Below, one piece after another: positions 42,817-51,017 of a stretch of 64,000 nucleotides of DNA. Below the pieces are notes generated by a model. The model was not told where the DNA came from. It worked only from the letters and a program-made list of their open reading frames with translations, and ran no database searches. The first letter of the stretch is position 1. Every line of letters begins with the position of its first letter. This DNA comes from SKVR01 sp037441525 (GTDB lineage: Bacteria > Bacteroidota > Bacteroidia > Bacteroidales > UBA7960), in NCBI GenBank assembly GCA_037441525.1, contig JBBISA010000002.1, forward strand, positions 124,001 to 188,000, given 5' to 3'. The translations under genes were made by a program, and so were the position numbers.

Positions 42817-45168
42817 TTGAATCGAAGTATTATCTGTTTTATTGTTTTGATATTCAGTCTTCTTGCAATATCATGTAGCCCTGCCCGACGGGTGCCTGAG
42901 CCTGAGTATCTCCTTAGCAGGAATCGCATCAAAATTGAAAATGCGGAAATAAAAAGGTCTGAATTAGCCAGTTATTACCGTCAAAAACCCAATCGCCGCA
43001 TTTTAGGTGTTTACCGTTTTCACTTGCAGGTTTACAATCTTGCGGATGGTTTCGGAGAAAATAAGTTTTTCCGTTGGATGAAAAACACCATTGGTGAACC
43101 CCCTGTAATATACGATGAGTCACTTTCGCAAGGTACTGTGCGCCAATTCGAAATGTATATGCGGTCGAAGGGTTATTTTAACAGTGAAGTGAGAGCATTT
43201 GAGCGCATTTATAGGCGCAGTGCAATTATAACATATGCTGTTACAGGCAACACACCCTACACCATCAGAAATATATCCTATAATATTGCCGATCCTGCAG
43301 TTTTAAGAATTGTTGAAGCCGAAAGAGTCAATTCGTTGATTAAAACCGGTGATAAATACGATGCTGATAAGCTCGACCAGGAGCGCAACAGAATTACCCG
43401 AAACCTGCGAAATGATGGTTATTTCAGGTTTTCACGCGATTTTATCCTTTTTGAAGTAGACAGTAATCTAAACGCGCATCAGGTAAACATACAAATGCGC
43501 ATAAACAGCCCAACCCAGCCCGTTGCTGGCCGTCGTGATTCCGTTGAAGTTTTAAGACACAGACGTTTTCTGATCAACCAGGTTAATGTGCTGCCCGAAT
43601 TTTCGCCTCTAACCTCACAGGTTCCAAGGAATGATACAACAATCTTTTCTGTACAAAGCAAGAAACCTGATGTTTCACGCGATTTCCTTTTTTTGCACCA
43701 TGGCCCACTCAGAATCAAACCCCGGGTAATTGTAAACCACCTGATGGTGCGGCCTGGCAATTATTTCAGGCAAACCGACGTGGAACAAACCTATACCTTT
43801 TTGTCAGAATTGCGAAATTTCAGGTTTATCAATCTTCAGCTTCAGGAAACCCATGCGTCAGTATGGGCAGAACCCAGCGACACATTGGGTTTTCTAAATA
43901 CAGTTGTTCAACTGAATCGTTCTGCCGCAAATGCCTTCACCATTGAAGCCGAGGGCCTTAATACGGCTGGAAACCTGGGTGTCGCCAGCAACCTGTTATA
44001 TCAGAACCGCAACGTATTAAGAGGTGCTGAAATATTTAACCTTCGTTTGAAGGGTGCACTCGAAGTATCAGGCGAAACCACTTCAGAAGAAGTAATTAAC
44101 CGCCTGCCATTTAATACCCTTGAGCTTGGGGCTGAGATTGGAATTGATTTCCCTAAACTATTACTGCCCATAGCTATTGACTTGCTTTCCAGAAATTCCA
44201 GACCAAAAAGCAGTATCACAGCCGGGGTAAATTTCAGGCAGCGACCCGACTATACCCGGTATGTGCTAAATTTGAATTATGGGTTTGAATGGAACGAAAC
44301 TCCTCGCAAGCGCCATTTTATCAATCCGATAGATATCAGTTCGGTCAGGGTTTACAACGACTCGATTCTTCGGGCCAGCATCCCCGATGCCAATCCATTT
44401 ATTCTTAGCCGCTTCAGGGATCATTTTATTCTTGGGTTAAAGTACACTTATGTATATAATACACAGGTAGTTGGACGGGTTAGTGATTTCGAATATCTTC
44501 GTACCAATTTCGAATCGGCTGGAAACCTGCTTTCCCTGGCAGCCAATGGTTTGAATCTTACAATGGATGAAAACGGAAGCTACAATGTATTTAGTATCCC
44601 CTTTTCTCAATACATAAAGGCAGATGCAGATTACCGTTATTACAAGGTTTTTGTTGCATCGCAGTCGCTGGTGTTCCGCATTATGGGTGGAGTAGGGATG
44701 CCCTACGGCAATGTAAATGTGCTGCCTTTTATTAAGAGTTATTATGGCGGTGGTGCCAACGGCTTAAGGGCCTGGAAAATTTACACCCTTGGGCCCGGCG
44801 GTTATGTGGGTTCCGATCAGGTAAGGTTTGACCGGTATGGCGATATAAAGCTCGAAACCAATTTAGAGTACCGGTTCAGGTTTTATAGTTTTTGGCATGG
44901 TGCTTTTTTTCTGGATGCCGGCAACGTATGGTTTGTAAAAAGCAACGATCGCTTTCCCGGGGGTGAGTTCAGGCTTGATAAGCTGCACCAGGACATTGCC
45001 ATTGGCGCTGGATTTGGTCTTCGTCTGGATTTCGACTTTTTTATTCTTAGGATTGATGTTGCCACGCCGGTAAAAGACCCTTCAGAAAGGGGAAGACTGC
45101 AATGGATTCAAGGATGGCCTGCCTTGCGCGATTATAATTTTAACCTTGGGATTGGTTATCCCTTCTGA
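42817..45168 (+). CDS. tamL: TamL-like outer membrane assembly lipoprotein (BamA/TamA family)
   Basis: 783 residues starting at TTG 42817. The N-terminus has a signal peptide with a lipobox (LLAISC, Cys about residue 20), which distinguishes the Bacteroidota TamL from TamA. POTRA-like domains follow (about 130-400; RYDADKLDQERNRITRNLRN-type, visible as DADKLDQERNRITRNLRN), then a 16-strand Omp85 barrel with the YGGGANGLRAWKIYTLGPGG loop, and ending GIGYPF. It works with TamB-like proteins in outer membrane biogenesis; the AsmA-like gene here is far away. A terminal Phe fits outer-membrane barrels. Confidence 0.85.
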   Translation: MNRSIICFIVLIFSLLAISCSPARRVPEPEYLLSRNRIKIENAEIKRSELASYYRQKPNRRILGVYRFHLQVYNLADGFGENKFFRWMKNTIGEPPVIYDESLSQGTVRQFEMYMRSKGYFNSEVRAFERIYRRSAIITYAVTGNTPYTIRNISYNIADPAVLRIVEAERVNSLIKTGDKYDADKLDQERNRITRNLRNDGYFRFSRDFILFEVDSNLNAHQVNIQMRINSPTQPVAGRRDSVEVLRHRRFLINQVNVLPEFSPLTSQVPRNDTTIFSVQSKKPDVSRDFLFLHHGPLRIKPRVIVNHLMVRPGNYFRQTDVEQTYTFLSELRNFRFINLQLQETHASVWAEPSDTLGFLNTVVQLNRSAANAFTIEAEGLNTAGNLGVASNLLYQNRNVLRGAEIFNLRLKGALEVSGETTSEEVINRLPFNTLELGAEIGIDFPKLLLPIAIDLLSRNSRPKSSITAGVNFRQRPDYTRYVLNLNYGFEWNETPRKRHFINPIDISSVRVYNDSILRASIPDANPFILSRFRDHFILGLKYTYVYNTQVVGRVSDFEYLRTNFESAGNLLSLAANGLNLTMDENGSYNVFSIPFSQYIKADADYRYYKVFVASQSLVFRIMGGVGMPYGNVNVLPFIKSYYGGGANGLRAWKIYTLGPGGYVGSDQVRFDRYGDIKLETNLEYRFRFYSFWHGAFFLDAGNVWFVKSNDRFPGGEFRLDKLHQDIAIGAGFGLRLDFDFFILRIDVATPVKDPSERGRLQWIQGWPALRDYNFNLGIGYPF

Positions 45169-45186
45169 TGAATAATCCGAAATAAA

Positions 45187-46635
45187 ATGCTGGATATTTC
45201 CCAATTTAAAGAACTGTTTTTTCGTACATTTCCTTATGAGCCAACCCCTGACCAGTGGCGCTTAACAGAAGAGCTTTCAGATTTTCTCTCATCGCCTGAT
45301 GCTGCTTCGTTGTTTGTTTTAAAAGGCTATGCCGGTACCGGCAAAACTACTGTTGTATCCAGTCTTGTAAAAATTCTGCCCCTTTTAAAGGCTGGCTTTG
45401 TGTTACTTGCTCCCACCGGCCGTGCCGCAAAGGTGCTATCTTCATATTCTGGCAAACCAGCATCGACTATTCACCGGAAAATATACAGTCAGCATGAAAC
45501 TGCCGATGGGCTTATTTCGCTCTCACTGACACCTAACAAACATGTCGATACTCTTTTTATTGTTGACGAAGCATCCATGATAGCCTTTCAAACACAGCAG
45601 GAAGAATATTCACTTTTTGGCGACAATAATCTGCTCGACGACCTGATTTCTTTTGTGTACAGTGGGGAAAACTGCCGTATGATTGTTATTGGCGACTCGG
45701 CTCAGTTGCCGCCTGTAAAGAGTCATTTAAGTCCTGCTCTGGATGTGGAGTTTTTGAAGAATAAATTTCATCTCAAGGTATTTACCATTGAACTAAAGCA
45801 GGTAGTAAGGCAGGAAGCCGATAGCGGGATTCTTTATAATGCTACTAAACTACGTTTGAAAATTGCCGAAGCCACTGATGGGTTTACCACATTTGAAACA
45901 GAGGAATATAAAGATTTTATAAGGCTTCAGGGGGCTGATGCTGCCGACGAGATAAATGATGCTTTTTCGCAACGCAACTTCGAAGAATCCATAATAATAA
46001 TCAGAAGCAACAAAAGGGCTAATTTATATAATCGCCACATAAGGCAAAGGGTACTCTTTCTTGAAGATGAACTAAGCGCCGGCGACCTGCTAATGGTGGT
46101 AAAGAATAATTATTTTTGGCTACCCACCGAATCACAAGCCGGTTTTATTGCTAACGGCGATATAATTGAAGTGCTGCGGATACAGAAAACCACTGAGATA
46201 TACGGATTCCGATTTGCACATATTTCGGCCCGGATGCTTGATTACCCTGGCGAGCCTGACCTTGAAACCATAGTGTTTCTTGATACGCTGTATATTGATG
46301 CTCCGGCTCTCGGCGCTGAAAATACCAGCAAACTATGGCAAGAGGTCAGCCGCGATCATGAGCATGAACCATCCAAAAGAAAACGCACAGCCCTTACCCG
46401 AGGCAACCCCTATTTAAATGCCTTGCAGGTAAAATTTGCATACGCCTTAACATGTCATAAGGCGCAAGGAGGGCAATGGAAGAATGTTTTTGTTGAAATG
46501 GGTTATATTCCCGAAAGTAAACCCGATACTGCTTACTACCGTTGGCTCTATACTGCATTTACCCGTGCCACCAGTAAACTTTTCCTGATGGGTTTTTCAG
46601 ATGATTTTTTTGGCCGGATATTTGCAAAGGAATAA
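45187..46635 (+). CDS. RecD-like DNA helicase (UvrD/AAA type)
   Basis: 482 residues of superfamily 1 helicase. Walker A is KGYAGTGKTTVVSSLV, then APTGRAAKVLSSYSG, Walker B TLFIVDEASMI, motif III VIGDSAQLPPVKS, and a C-terminal UvrD-like part with FAYALTCHKAQGGQWKNVFV (motif V) and YRWLYTAFTRATSKLFLMGF (motif VI). Similar single-chain RecD-like proteins are common in Bacteroidota; the function in repair is inferred. It starts 18 bases after tamL, so read-through is likely. A weak terminator follows at 46637. Confidence 0.85.
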   Translation: MLDISQFKELFFRTFPYEPTPDQWRLTEELSDFLSSPDAASLFVLKGYAGTGKTTVVSSLVKILPLLKAGFVLLAPTGRAAKVLSSYSGKPASTIHRKIYSQHETADGLISLSLTPNKHVDTLFIVDEASMIAFQTQQEEYSLFGDNNLLDDLISFVYSGENCRMIVIGDSAQLPPVKSHLSPALDVEFLKNKFHLKVFTIELKQVVRQEADSGILYNATKLRLKIAEATDGFTTFETEEYKDFIRLQGADAADEINDAFSQRNFEESIIIIRSNKRANLYNRHIRQRVLFLEDELSAGDLLMVVKNNYFWLPTESQAGFIANGDIIEVLRIQKTTEIYGFRFAHISARMLDYPGEPDLETIVFLDTLYIDAPALGAENTSKLWQEVSRDHEHEPSKRKRTALTRGNPYLNALQVKFAYALTCHKAQGGQWKNVFVEMGYIPESKPDTAYYRWLYTAFTRATSKLFLMGFSDDFFGRIFAKE

Positions 46636-46636
46636 A

Positions 46637-46675
46637 AAGTGTAAAAAAAACACTTAAATTGTTAATTTTTGTTTT
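46637..46675 (+). terminator. Weak terminator after the RecD-like gene
   Basis: AAGTGT (46637-46642) and ACACTT (46650-46655) form a six-pair stem with a T-rich tail only 8 or more bases later. Confidence 0.4.
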
Positions 46676-46779
46676 TTCATTACAACAATTATTTAATTTC
46701 GACAGTTAATAAATTATTTCAGATTAAAACATTAGTAATCAATTCATTTACATTTCTTCTGTTCCATTAACGTTTTTTA

Positions 46780-46813
46780 TTGGCCGCGACCTACTCAAAT
46801 ATCTTTAATTTTG
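46780..46813 (+). promoter_or_regulatory. Promoter of the DUF4168 gene
   Basis: ATTG near 46779-46782, about 23 bases, then TAATTTTG (46806-46813), a perfect -7 box, giving a predicted leader of about 45 bases. Confidence 0.6.
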
Positions 46814-46863
46814 TTGTCGCATAATCAATTTTCAGTCAATTAATTACTCAAAAAACCAAAATT

Positions 46864-47439
46864 ATGATTACCAGCACAAAAAAAATGCTTAGCATTTCTA
46901 CACTGCTTATGTTTGCCATTGCCCTGCTTTTAACAACAACTGTAAATGCATCACAATCAAACGACAATCTTCAGGAACCCAAGCAAGATCCTGTATTTCG
47001 CTTCAGCAATGAAGCGTTGCTTAATTTCTTTGATGCCAACCGCGAGCTTAGTGAACTAAACAAGGAAATGCAGGAAAAAATTGCTGAAGCAGCCAAATCG
47101 CAGAATCTTACCCTTGAAAGGTTTAATCAAATTTCAAATGCCAATCGTATGGGTGCTCTCCAGTCAGGTAATTTTACAGAAGCCGAAATTGAAGCTTTCA
47201 ATATCCTTGGACCACAAATCAGTCAGATTCAGAGAGAGCAACAACAGCTTATCCAGGCCACACTTCTGGAAAAGGGATTCACAAGTCAAACTTACCAGGA
47301 GATATTGTCTGAATACAGATCAGATCAAAATCTTCAGGCCTATGTCAGAGATCTGCTCCGCGAAAGAAGACGTCAGGAAATCCTGGAAGAAAGAAGACGC
47401 GAAGCCGAAGAAAGAGCTGCCCAGGGTCAACAAAATTAA
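46864..47439 (+). CDS. Secreted DUF4168 family protein
   Basis: 191 residues. A signal peptide (MLMFAIALLLTTTVNA, about residues 14-30) precedes a wholly helical body with the DUF4168 pattern: FRFSNEALLNFFDANRELSE, RFNQISNANRMGAL and a long charged, Arg/Glu-rich C-terminal helix (ILEERRREAEERAAQGQQN). A periplasmic or surface location is predicted; function unknown. It is monocistronic, between its own promoter and a terminator. Confidence 0.8.
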   Translation: MITSTKKMLSISTLLMFAIALLLTTTVNASQSNDNLQEPKQDPVFRFSNEALLNFFDANRELSELNKEMQEKIAEAAKSQNLTLERFNQISNANRMGALQSGNFTEAEIEAFNILGPQISQIQREQQQLIQATLLEKGFTSQTYQEILSEYRSDQNLQAYVRDLLRERRRQEILEERRREAEERAAQGQQN

Positions 47440-47461
47440 TATACGATACACCATAATGATT

Positions 47462-47489
47462 AGCCGGATTAACTCCGGCTTTTTTTTTG
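47462..47489 (+). terminator. Rho-independent terminator of the DUF4168 gene
   Basis: AGCCGGA (47462-47468) pairs with TCCGGCT (47474-47480), loop TTAAC, then nine T. Confidence 0.9.
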
Positions 47490-47512
47490 CCTAATTTTTT
47501 TCTAAGGCGGGG

Positions 47513-47567
47513 TTAATCCCGGCGAAGTCATTAGTTTACTGCATCCCTAATGACTAATCCGGGTTAA
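47513..47567. repeat. Long imperfect inverted repeat after the DUF4168 gene
   Basis: Inner arms AGTCATTAG (47526-47534) and CTAATGACT (47547-47555) pair perfectly; outer arms TTAATCCCGG (47513-47522) and CCGGGTTAA (47559-47567) pair with one bulge. The 12-base centre is the loop. Confidence 0.7.
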
Positions 47568-47852
47568 ATATGCAAACACTTGGAAAGTATCAATTTCATG
47601 CATCCATTTTGAATCAAATGGGTATTTGGTAATGTTTTAAAATCCATCAAAAGAAAGCCCGGATATTGGCTCAAAGTCTTATCGAATCTCATATTTTGTT
47701 CACCAGTTCAACTTGCCGGGAGGTGCCCCACAAAATCGTTAACAAAATACACAAGATTGAGAAATCTACTTAGGCAACCGTTTCTTCGTATGGTTTCAAA
47801 AAAAATCCACCAAAATCTGCGTAAAATAGCAGCTACTTGTTTTAATTTAGAC

Positions 47853-47882
47853 TTTGTGATACGGCTCTTTGGCATATCTTTG
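47853..47882 (+). promoter_or_regulatory. Promoter upstream of the thiamine-binding-like gene
   Basis: TTTG (47853-47856), 18 bases, TATCTTTG (47875-47882), both perfect. The next gene starts 174 bases later, so a long leader is predicted with a hairpin (AGGGGT 47924-47929, ACCCCT 47946-47951) and a hexamer repeat array. Confidence 0.6.
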
Positions 47883-47983
47883 CTTATGCTATTTTTTAAT
47901 TAACGCATCAAACAAAAATCGACAGGGGTGAAGCCATTCAGGTTAACCCCTATAAACAAATACTTTGTCTGATTAGTACCCCT

Positions 47984-48049
47984 AATCTCAACCTCAACCT
48001 CAATCTCAACATCAACCTTAACATCAATCTCAACCTCAACCTTAACCTA
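47984..48049. repeat. Degenerate hexamer tandem repeat, consensus AACCTC
   Basis: Eleven consecutive six-base units, each starting AA, four of them AACCTC and the rest with 1-2 changes (AATCTC, AACATC, AACCTT, AACCTA). It is not in frame with the gene starting at 48057. Not a CRISPR: there are no spacers. Confidence 0.9.
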
Positions 48050-48056
48050 TACTTTA

Positions 48057-48299
48057 ATGCGCATCGCTCTCGAAATCAGCTACTACCCCCTTCAAAACGA
48101 TTTTATACCCCCCATTGATCAGTGTATTGAAAAACTACAACACCCCGCACTTGTGGTTGAAACCAGCATGCTGAGCACCCTTGTGGTGGGTGAATATGAG
48201 CTGGTAATGCAACAGGTAACCTTGGTAATGAAAGAACTAATGCAACAATATGCATCCGTTTTCAATTTGAAGATTACCAATGCAAGTCCTGATCTCTAA
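48057..48299 (+). CDS. Small thiamine/HMP-binding-like (YkoF/MTH1187-type) protein
   Basis: 80 residues, a single ferredoxin-like alpha-beta fold. The pattern is ALEISYYPLQNDFIPPIDQC, VVETSMLSTLVVGEYELVMQ and VFNLKITNA, matching the thiamine/HMP-binding YkoF or MTH1187-type half-domain. The binding function is a family inference, and no TPP-riboswitch motifs lie in the leader. It starts just 7 bases after the hexamer repeat and no ribosome binding site is evident. It is probably transcribed from the promoter at 47853. Confidence 0.65.
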   Translation: MRIALEISYYPLQNDFIPPIDQCIEKLQHPALVVETSMLSTLVVGEYELVMQQVTLVMKELMQQYASVFNLKITNASPDL

Positions 48300-48516
48300 A
48301 ATGTGATAATAATTATGGTATACACTTAGGTTAATAGCGGGAAGTTTTCAGGTAAAAAAGAGCTAAAAGTACTTTGATGTCTTATTAAGCAATCAAGGTG
48401 GATAAAAATAGTTACTCCAAATGGTTCTCTCAAGCTCATCTAGGCTAAAAAACTATTGCATTATGGGCAATAATCTCTATTTTTGATGGCATTTAATCTG
48501 AAATAAACCATTTCCC

Positions 48517-50946
48517 ATGACAATTGCTTCACGATGTAAAGGCATACTGGTTTTGGCAGGTATAGCCATTTGCATGCCCATGTTTGCGCAGGTTGCAAAA
48601 ACATCAATACCCGATTCACGGCTCCTTTCAGAGCATTGGACTGCCTACTGGATAACCCACCCCAATAGTTCGGGAGTGGAATACGGAGTGTACCACTTTC
48701 GCAAGGATTTGATGATGGAAACGGTTCCGGAAACATTTGTTGTAAATATATCGGCCGACAACCGGTATAAATTTTTTGTCAACGGCACCGAAGTCTGTTT
48801 TGGTCCTGCCCGCGGTGATCTGGCACATTGGTATTATGAAACCATTGACATAGCACCTTTTCTGAAAACAGGTAACAATGTTCTGGCGGCAGTAGTTTGG
48901 AATTTCAGTGTTCACCGCCCATGGGCACAGTTCAGCCTTCGAACTGCTTTTGTTTTGCAGGGGAATACGGTTGCAGAAGAAAATGCCAATACAAACAACA
49001 CCTGGAAGGTGATCAGGAACGAGGCCTACCAGCCCATTACCGATTTCACACATCTGCAGACATTTATTGTTGTGGGACCAGGAGAAAGAGTGAACGCAGG
49101 CAAGTATCCATGGGGATGGAACCAGCCAGGATTTGATACCCGCAACTGGCTTCAGGCAAAACAAATAGTAAATCCCAAGCCCCGGGGCATCGGCACTGAT
49201 ATTGACTGGGTTATGGCTGCGCGCGATATTCCTCTGATGGAAAATAAACTGGAGCGATTAAAATCGGTCAGGCGGGTTGAAGGTTTGCGCGATGATCTTT
49301 CAGGTATACTTGCAGGTAAACCAAAAATTATCCCGGCGCGAAGCAAGGTAACCATTCTATTGGATAATGGCCATCTTACCAAAGGATATCCTGTTTTAAA
49401 CCTTTCAGGTGGTGCCGGAAGCAAAATCACCATTACCTATGCCGAGGCATTATATGCCCTTGATGATAACCATCCTGACCCGAACCGGCGCAAAAGTAAC
49501 CGCAACAGGATTGAGGGAATGGAAATGCGAGGTACCTATGATGTTTTTATACCCGATGGTGCCCCCAACCGTGTTTTTTCGCCGCTGTGGTACCGCACCT
49601 ACCGATATGTGGAACTGAAAATTGAAACCGGCTCCCGACCACTGACCATTAACGATATATATGGAATTTTCTCTGCCTATCCATTCGAAACCCAGGCTCG
49701 GTTTTCGGCCATCGACCCATTATATGAGCAGATTTGGGAAGTGGGCTGGCGCACTGCACGGCTATGTGCCCATGAAACCTATTACGATTGCCCCTTCTAT
49801 GAACAATTGCAGTATGTTGGCGATACGCGCATACAGGCGCTGGTTTCATTATATGTTTCGGGCGATGACCGGTTAATGCGGAAATCTCTTCGCATGTTTG
49901 ATGCTTCAAGAATCTATGAGGGTATTACCCATAGCAGGTATCCATCTTATAGTCCGCAGTTTATCCCGCCTTATTCCCTTGTATGGATAAACATGATCCA
50001 CGATTACTATATGCACCGTCAGGATGAAGATTTTATAAGGGGATTTTACACGGGGGTGATGAATGTAATTCAATGGTACCTGCAGTATATCAATCCGGAA
50101 ACTGGTATGCTCGGAGCTGTACCCTTCTGGAATTTTGTAGACTGGGCTGATGAATGGCCCTGGGATAACAACCAGCGTATTGGCGGTGTTCCTGCTGGGA
50201 ACAGGGATGGTAACTCATCTATACTTACATTGCAATTAGCATACACCCTTAATGAAGCTGCTTCGCTCATGGAATTTTATGATGACAAGTTGCGTGCATC
50301 AGAATACCGCAAACGGGCAGAGCAATTAAACCAGGCTGTATTAAGCCATGCATGGAGCAGCAGCCACGGCCTTATTGCCGACACACCCGGAAAAACCATT
50401 TTCAGCCAGCATGCCAACATCATGGGTATTTTATCTGGCGCATTGCAGGGCAATCAGGCAAAGGAGGTAATGAGGAAAATTCTTGAGGACAAAAGCCTGA
50501 TCCAGTCTACCATGTATTTCAGGTTCTATCTGTTTCTTGGTATGATTGAATCAGGGTTTGGCAATGAAATAACCCAACAGCTGGATCAGTGGAAAGATAT
50601 GCTTGATCTTGGTTTAACCACATTTGCCGAAAAGCCCGAACCCACCCGAAGCGATTGCCATGCCTGGAGTGCCTCTCCGCTCTATTTTTTCCTTTCATCA
50701 GTGGCCGGAGTGGTACCTGCACAACCCGGATTCAAAACCGTAAGGATTGAACCCAGGCCGGGTGAGCTAAAAACCTTTCAGGCTGAGATTCCCCATCCTT
50801 CGGGAACTATTAGGGTAACCGGGGATAATATGGGTGAGAACAATCCTATTTTCCGCATTGGGTTGCCGGAAGGACTAAATGGAAGATTTTACTGGCAGGG
50901 GAAAGAGTATGGGATAATACCCGGTTACAATGAGATTAGACCCTAA
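48517..50946 (+). CDS. GH78-like alpha-L-rhamnosidase family protein
   Basis: 809 residues with a signal peptide (LVLAGIAICMPMFAQ). N-terminal beta domains (about 30-350; WTAYWITHPNSSGVEYGVYH, YKFFVNGTEVCFGPARGD) precede an (alpha/alpha)6 barrel (about 390-740) with the GH78-type HETYYDCPFYEQLQYVGDTR motif, in which the Glu is the expected general acid; this variant has Phe-Tyr instead of the usual Thr-Arg. The C-terminal beta domain ends after ETGS-like strands. It cleaves terminal rhamnose or a related deoxysugar. The DoxX fusion follows after 71 bases. Confidence 0.85.
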   Translation: MTIASRCKGILVLAGIAICMPMFAQVAKTSIPDSRLLSEHWTAYWITHPNSSGVEYGVYHFRKDLMMETVPETFVVNISADNRYKFFVNGTEVCFGPARGDLAHWYYETIDIAPFLKTGNNVLAAVVWNFSVHRPWAQFSLRTAFVLQGNTVAEENANTNNTWKVIRNEAYQPITDFTHLQTFIVVGPGERVNAGKYPWGWNQPGFDTRNWLQAKQIVNPKPRGIGTDIDWVMAARDIPLMENKLERLKSVRRVEGLRDDLSGILAGKPKIIPARSKVTILLDNGHLTKGYPVLNLSGGAGSKITITYAEALYALDDNHPDPNRRKSNRNRIEGMEMRGTYDVFIPDGAPNRVFSPLWYRTYRYVELKIETGSRPLTINDIYGIFSAYPFETQARFSAIDPLYEQIWEVGWRTARLCAHETYYDCPFYEQLQYVGDTRIQALVSLYVSGDDRLMRKSLRMFDASRIYEGITHSRYPSYSPQFIPPYSLVWINMIHDYYMHRQDEDFIRGFYTGVMNVIQWYLQYINPETGMLGAVPFWNFVDWADEWPWDNNQRIGGVPAGNRDGNSSILTLQLAYTLNEAASLMEFYDDKLRASEYRKRAEQLNQAVLSHAWSSSHGLIADTPGKTIFSQHANIMGILSGALQGNQAKEVMRKILEDKSLIQSTMYFRFYLFLGMIESGFGNEITQQLDQWKDMLDLGLTTFAEKPEPTRSDCHAWSASPLYFFLSSVAGVVPAQPGFKTVRIEPRPGELKTFQAEIPHPSGTIRVTGDNMGENNPIFRIGLPEGLNGRFYWQGKEYGIIPGYNEIRP

Positions 50947-51017
50947 TAGGTTCAGGCAAAAGATTTTTCCCTTGCTTTTTGTATTTATTAAGATTTTAAT
51001 TCACAACTTCCACAAAT

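Noticed and set aside
47984..48049. CRISPR array
   Set aside because: The 6-base units are contiguous, with no spacers, and no cas genes are in the window.
47883..48056. TPP riboswitch before the thiamine-binding-like gene
   Set aside because: The leader lacks the conserved CUGAGA and ACCUGAUCUGG-type segments; only a simple hairpin and hexamer repeats are present.
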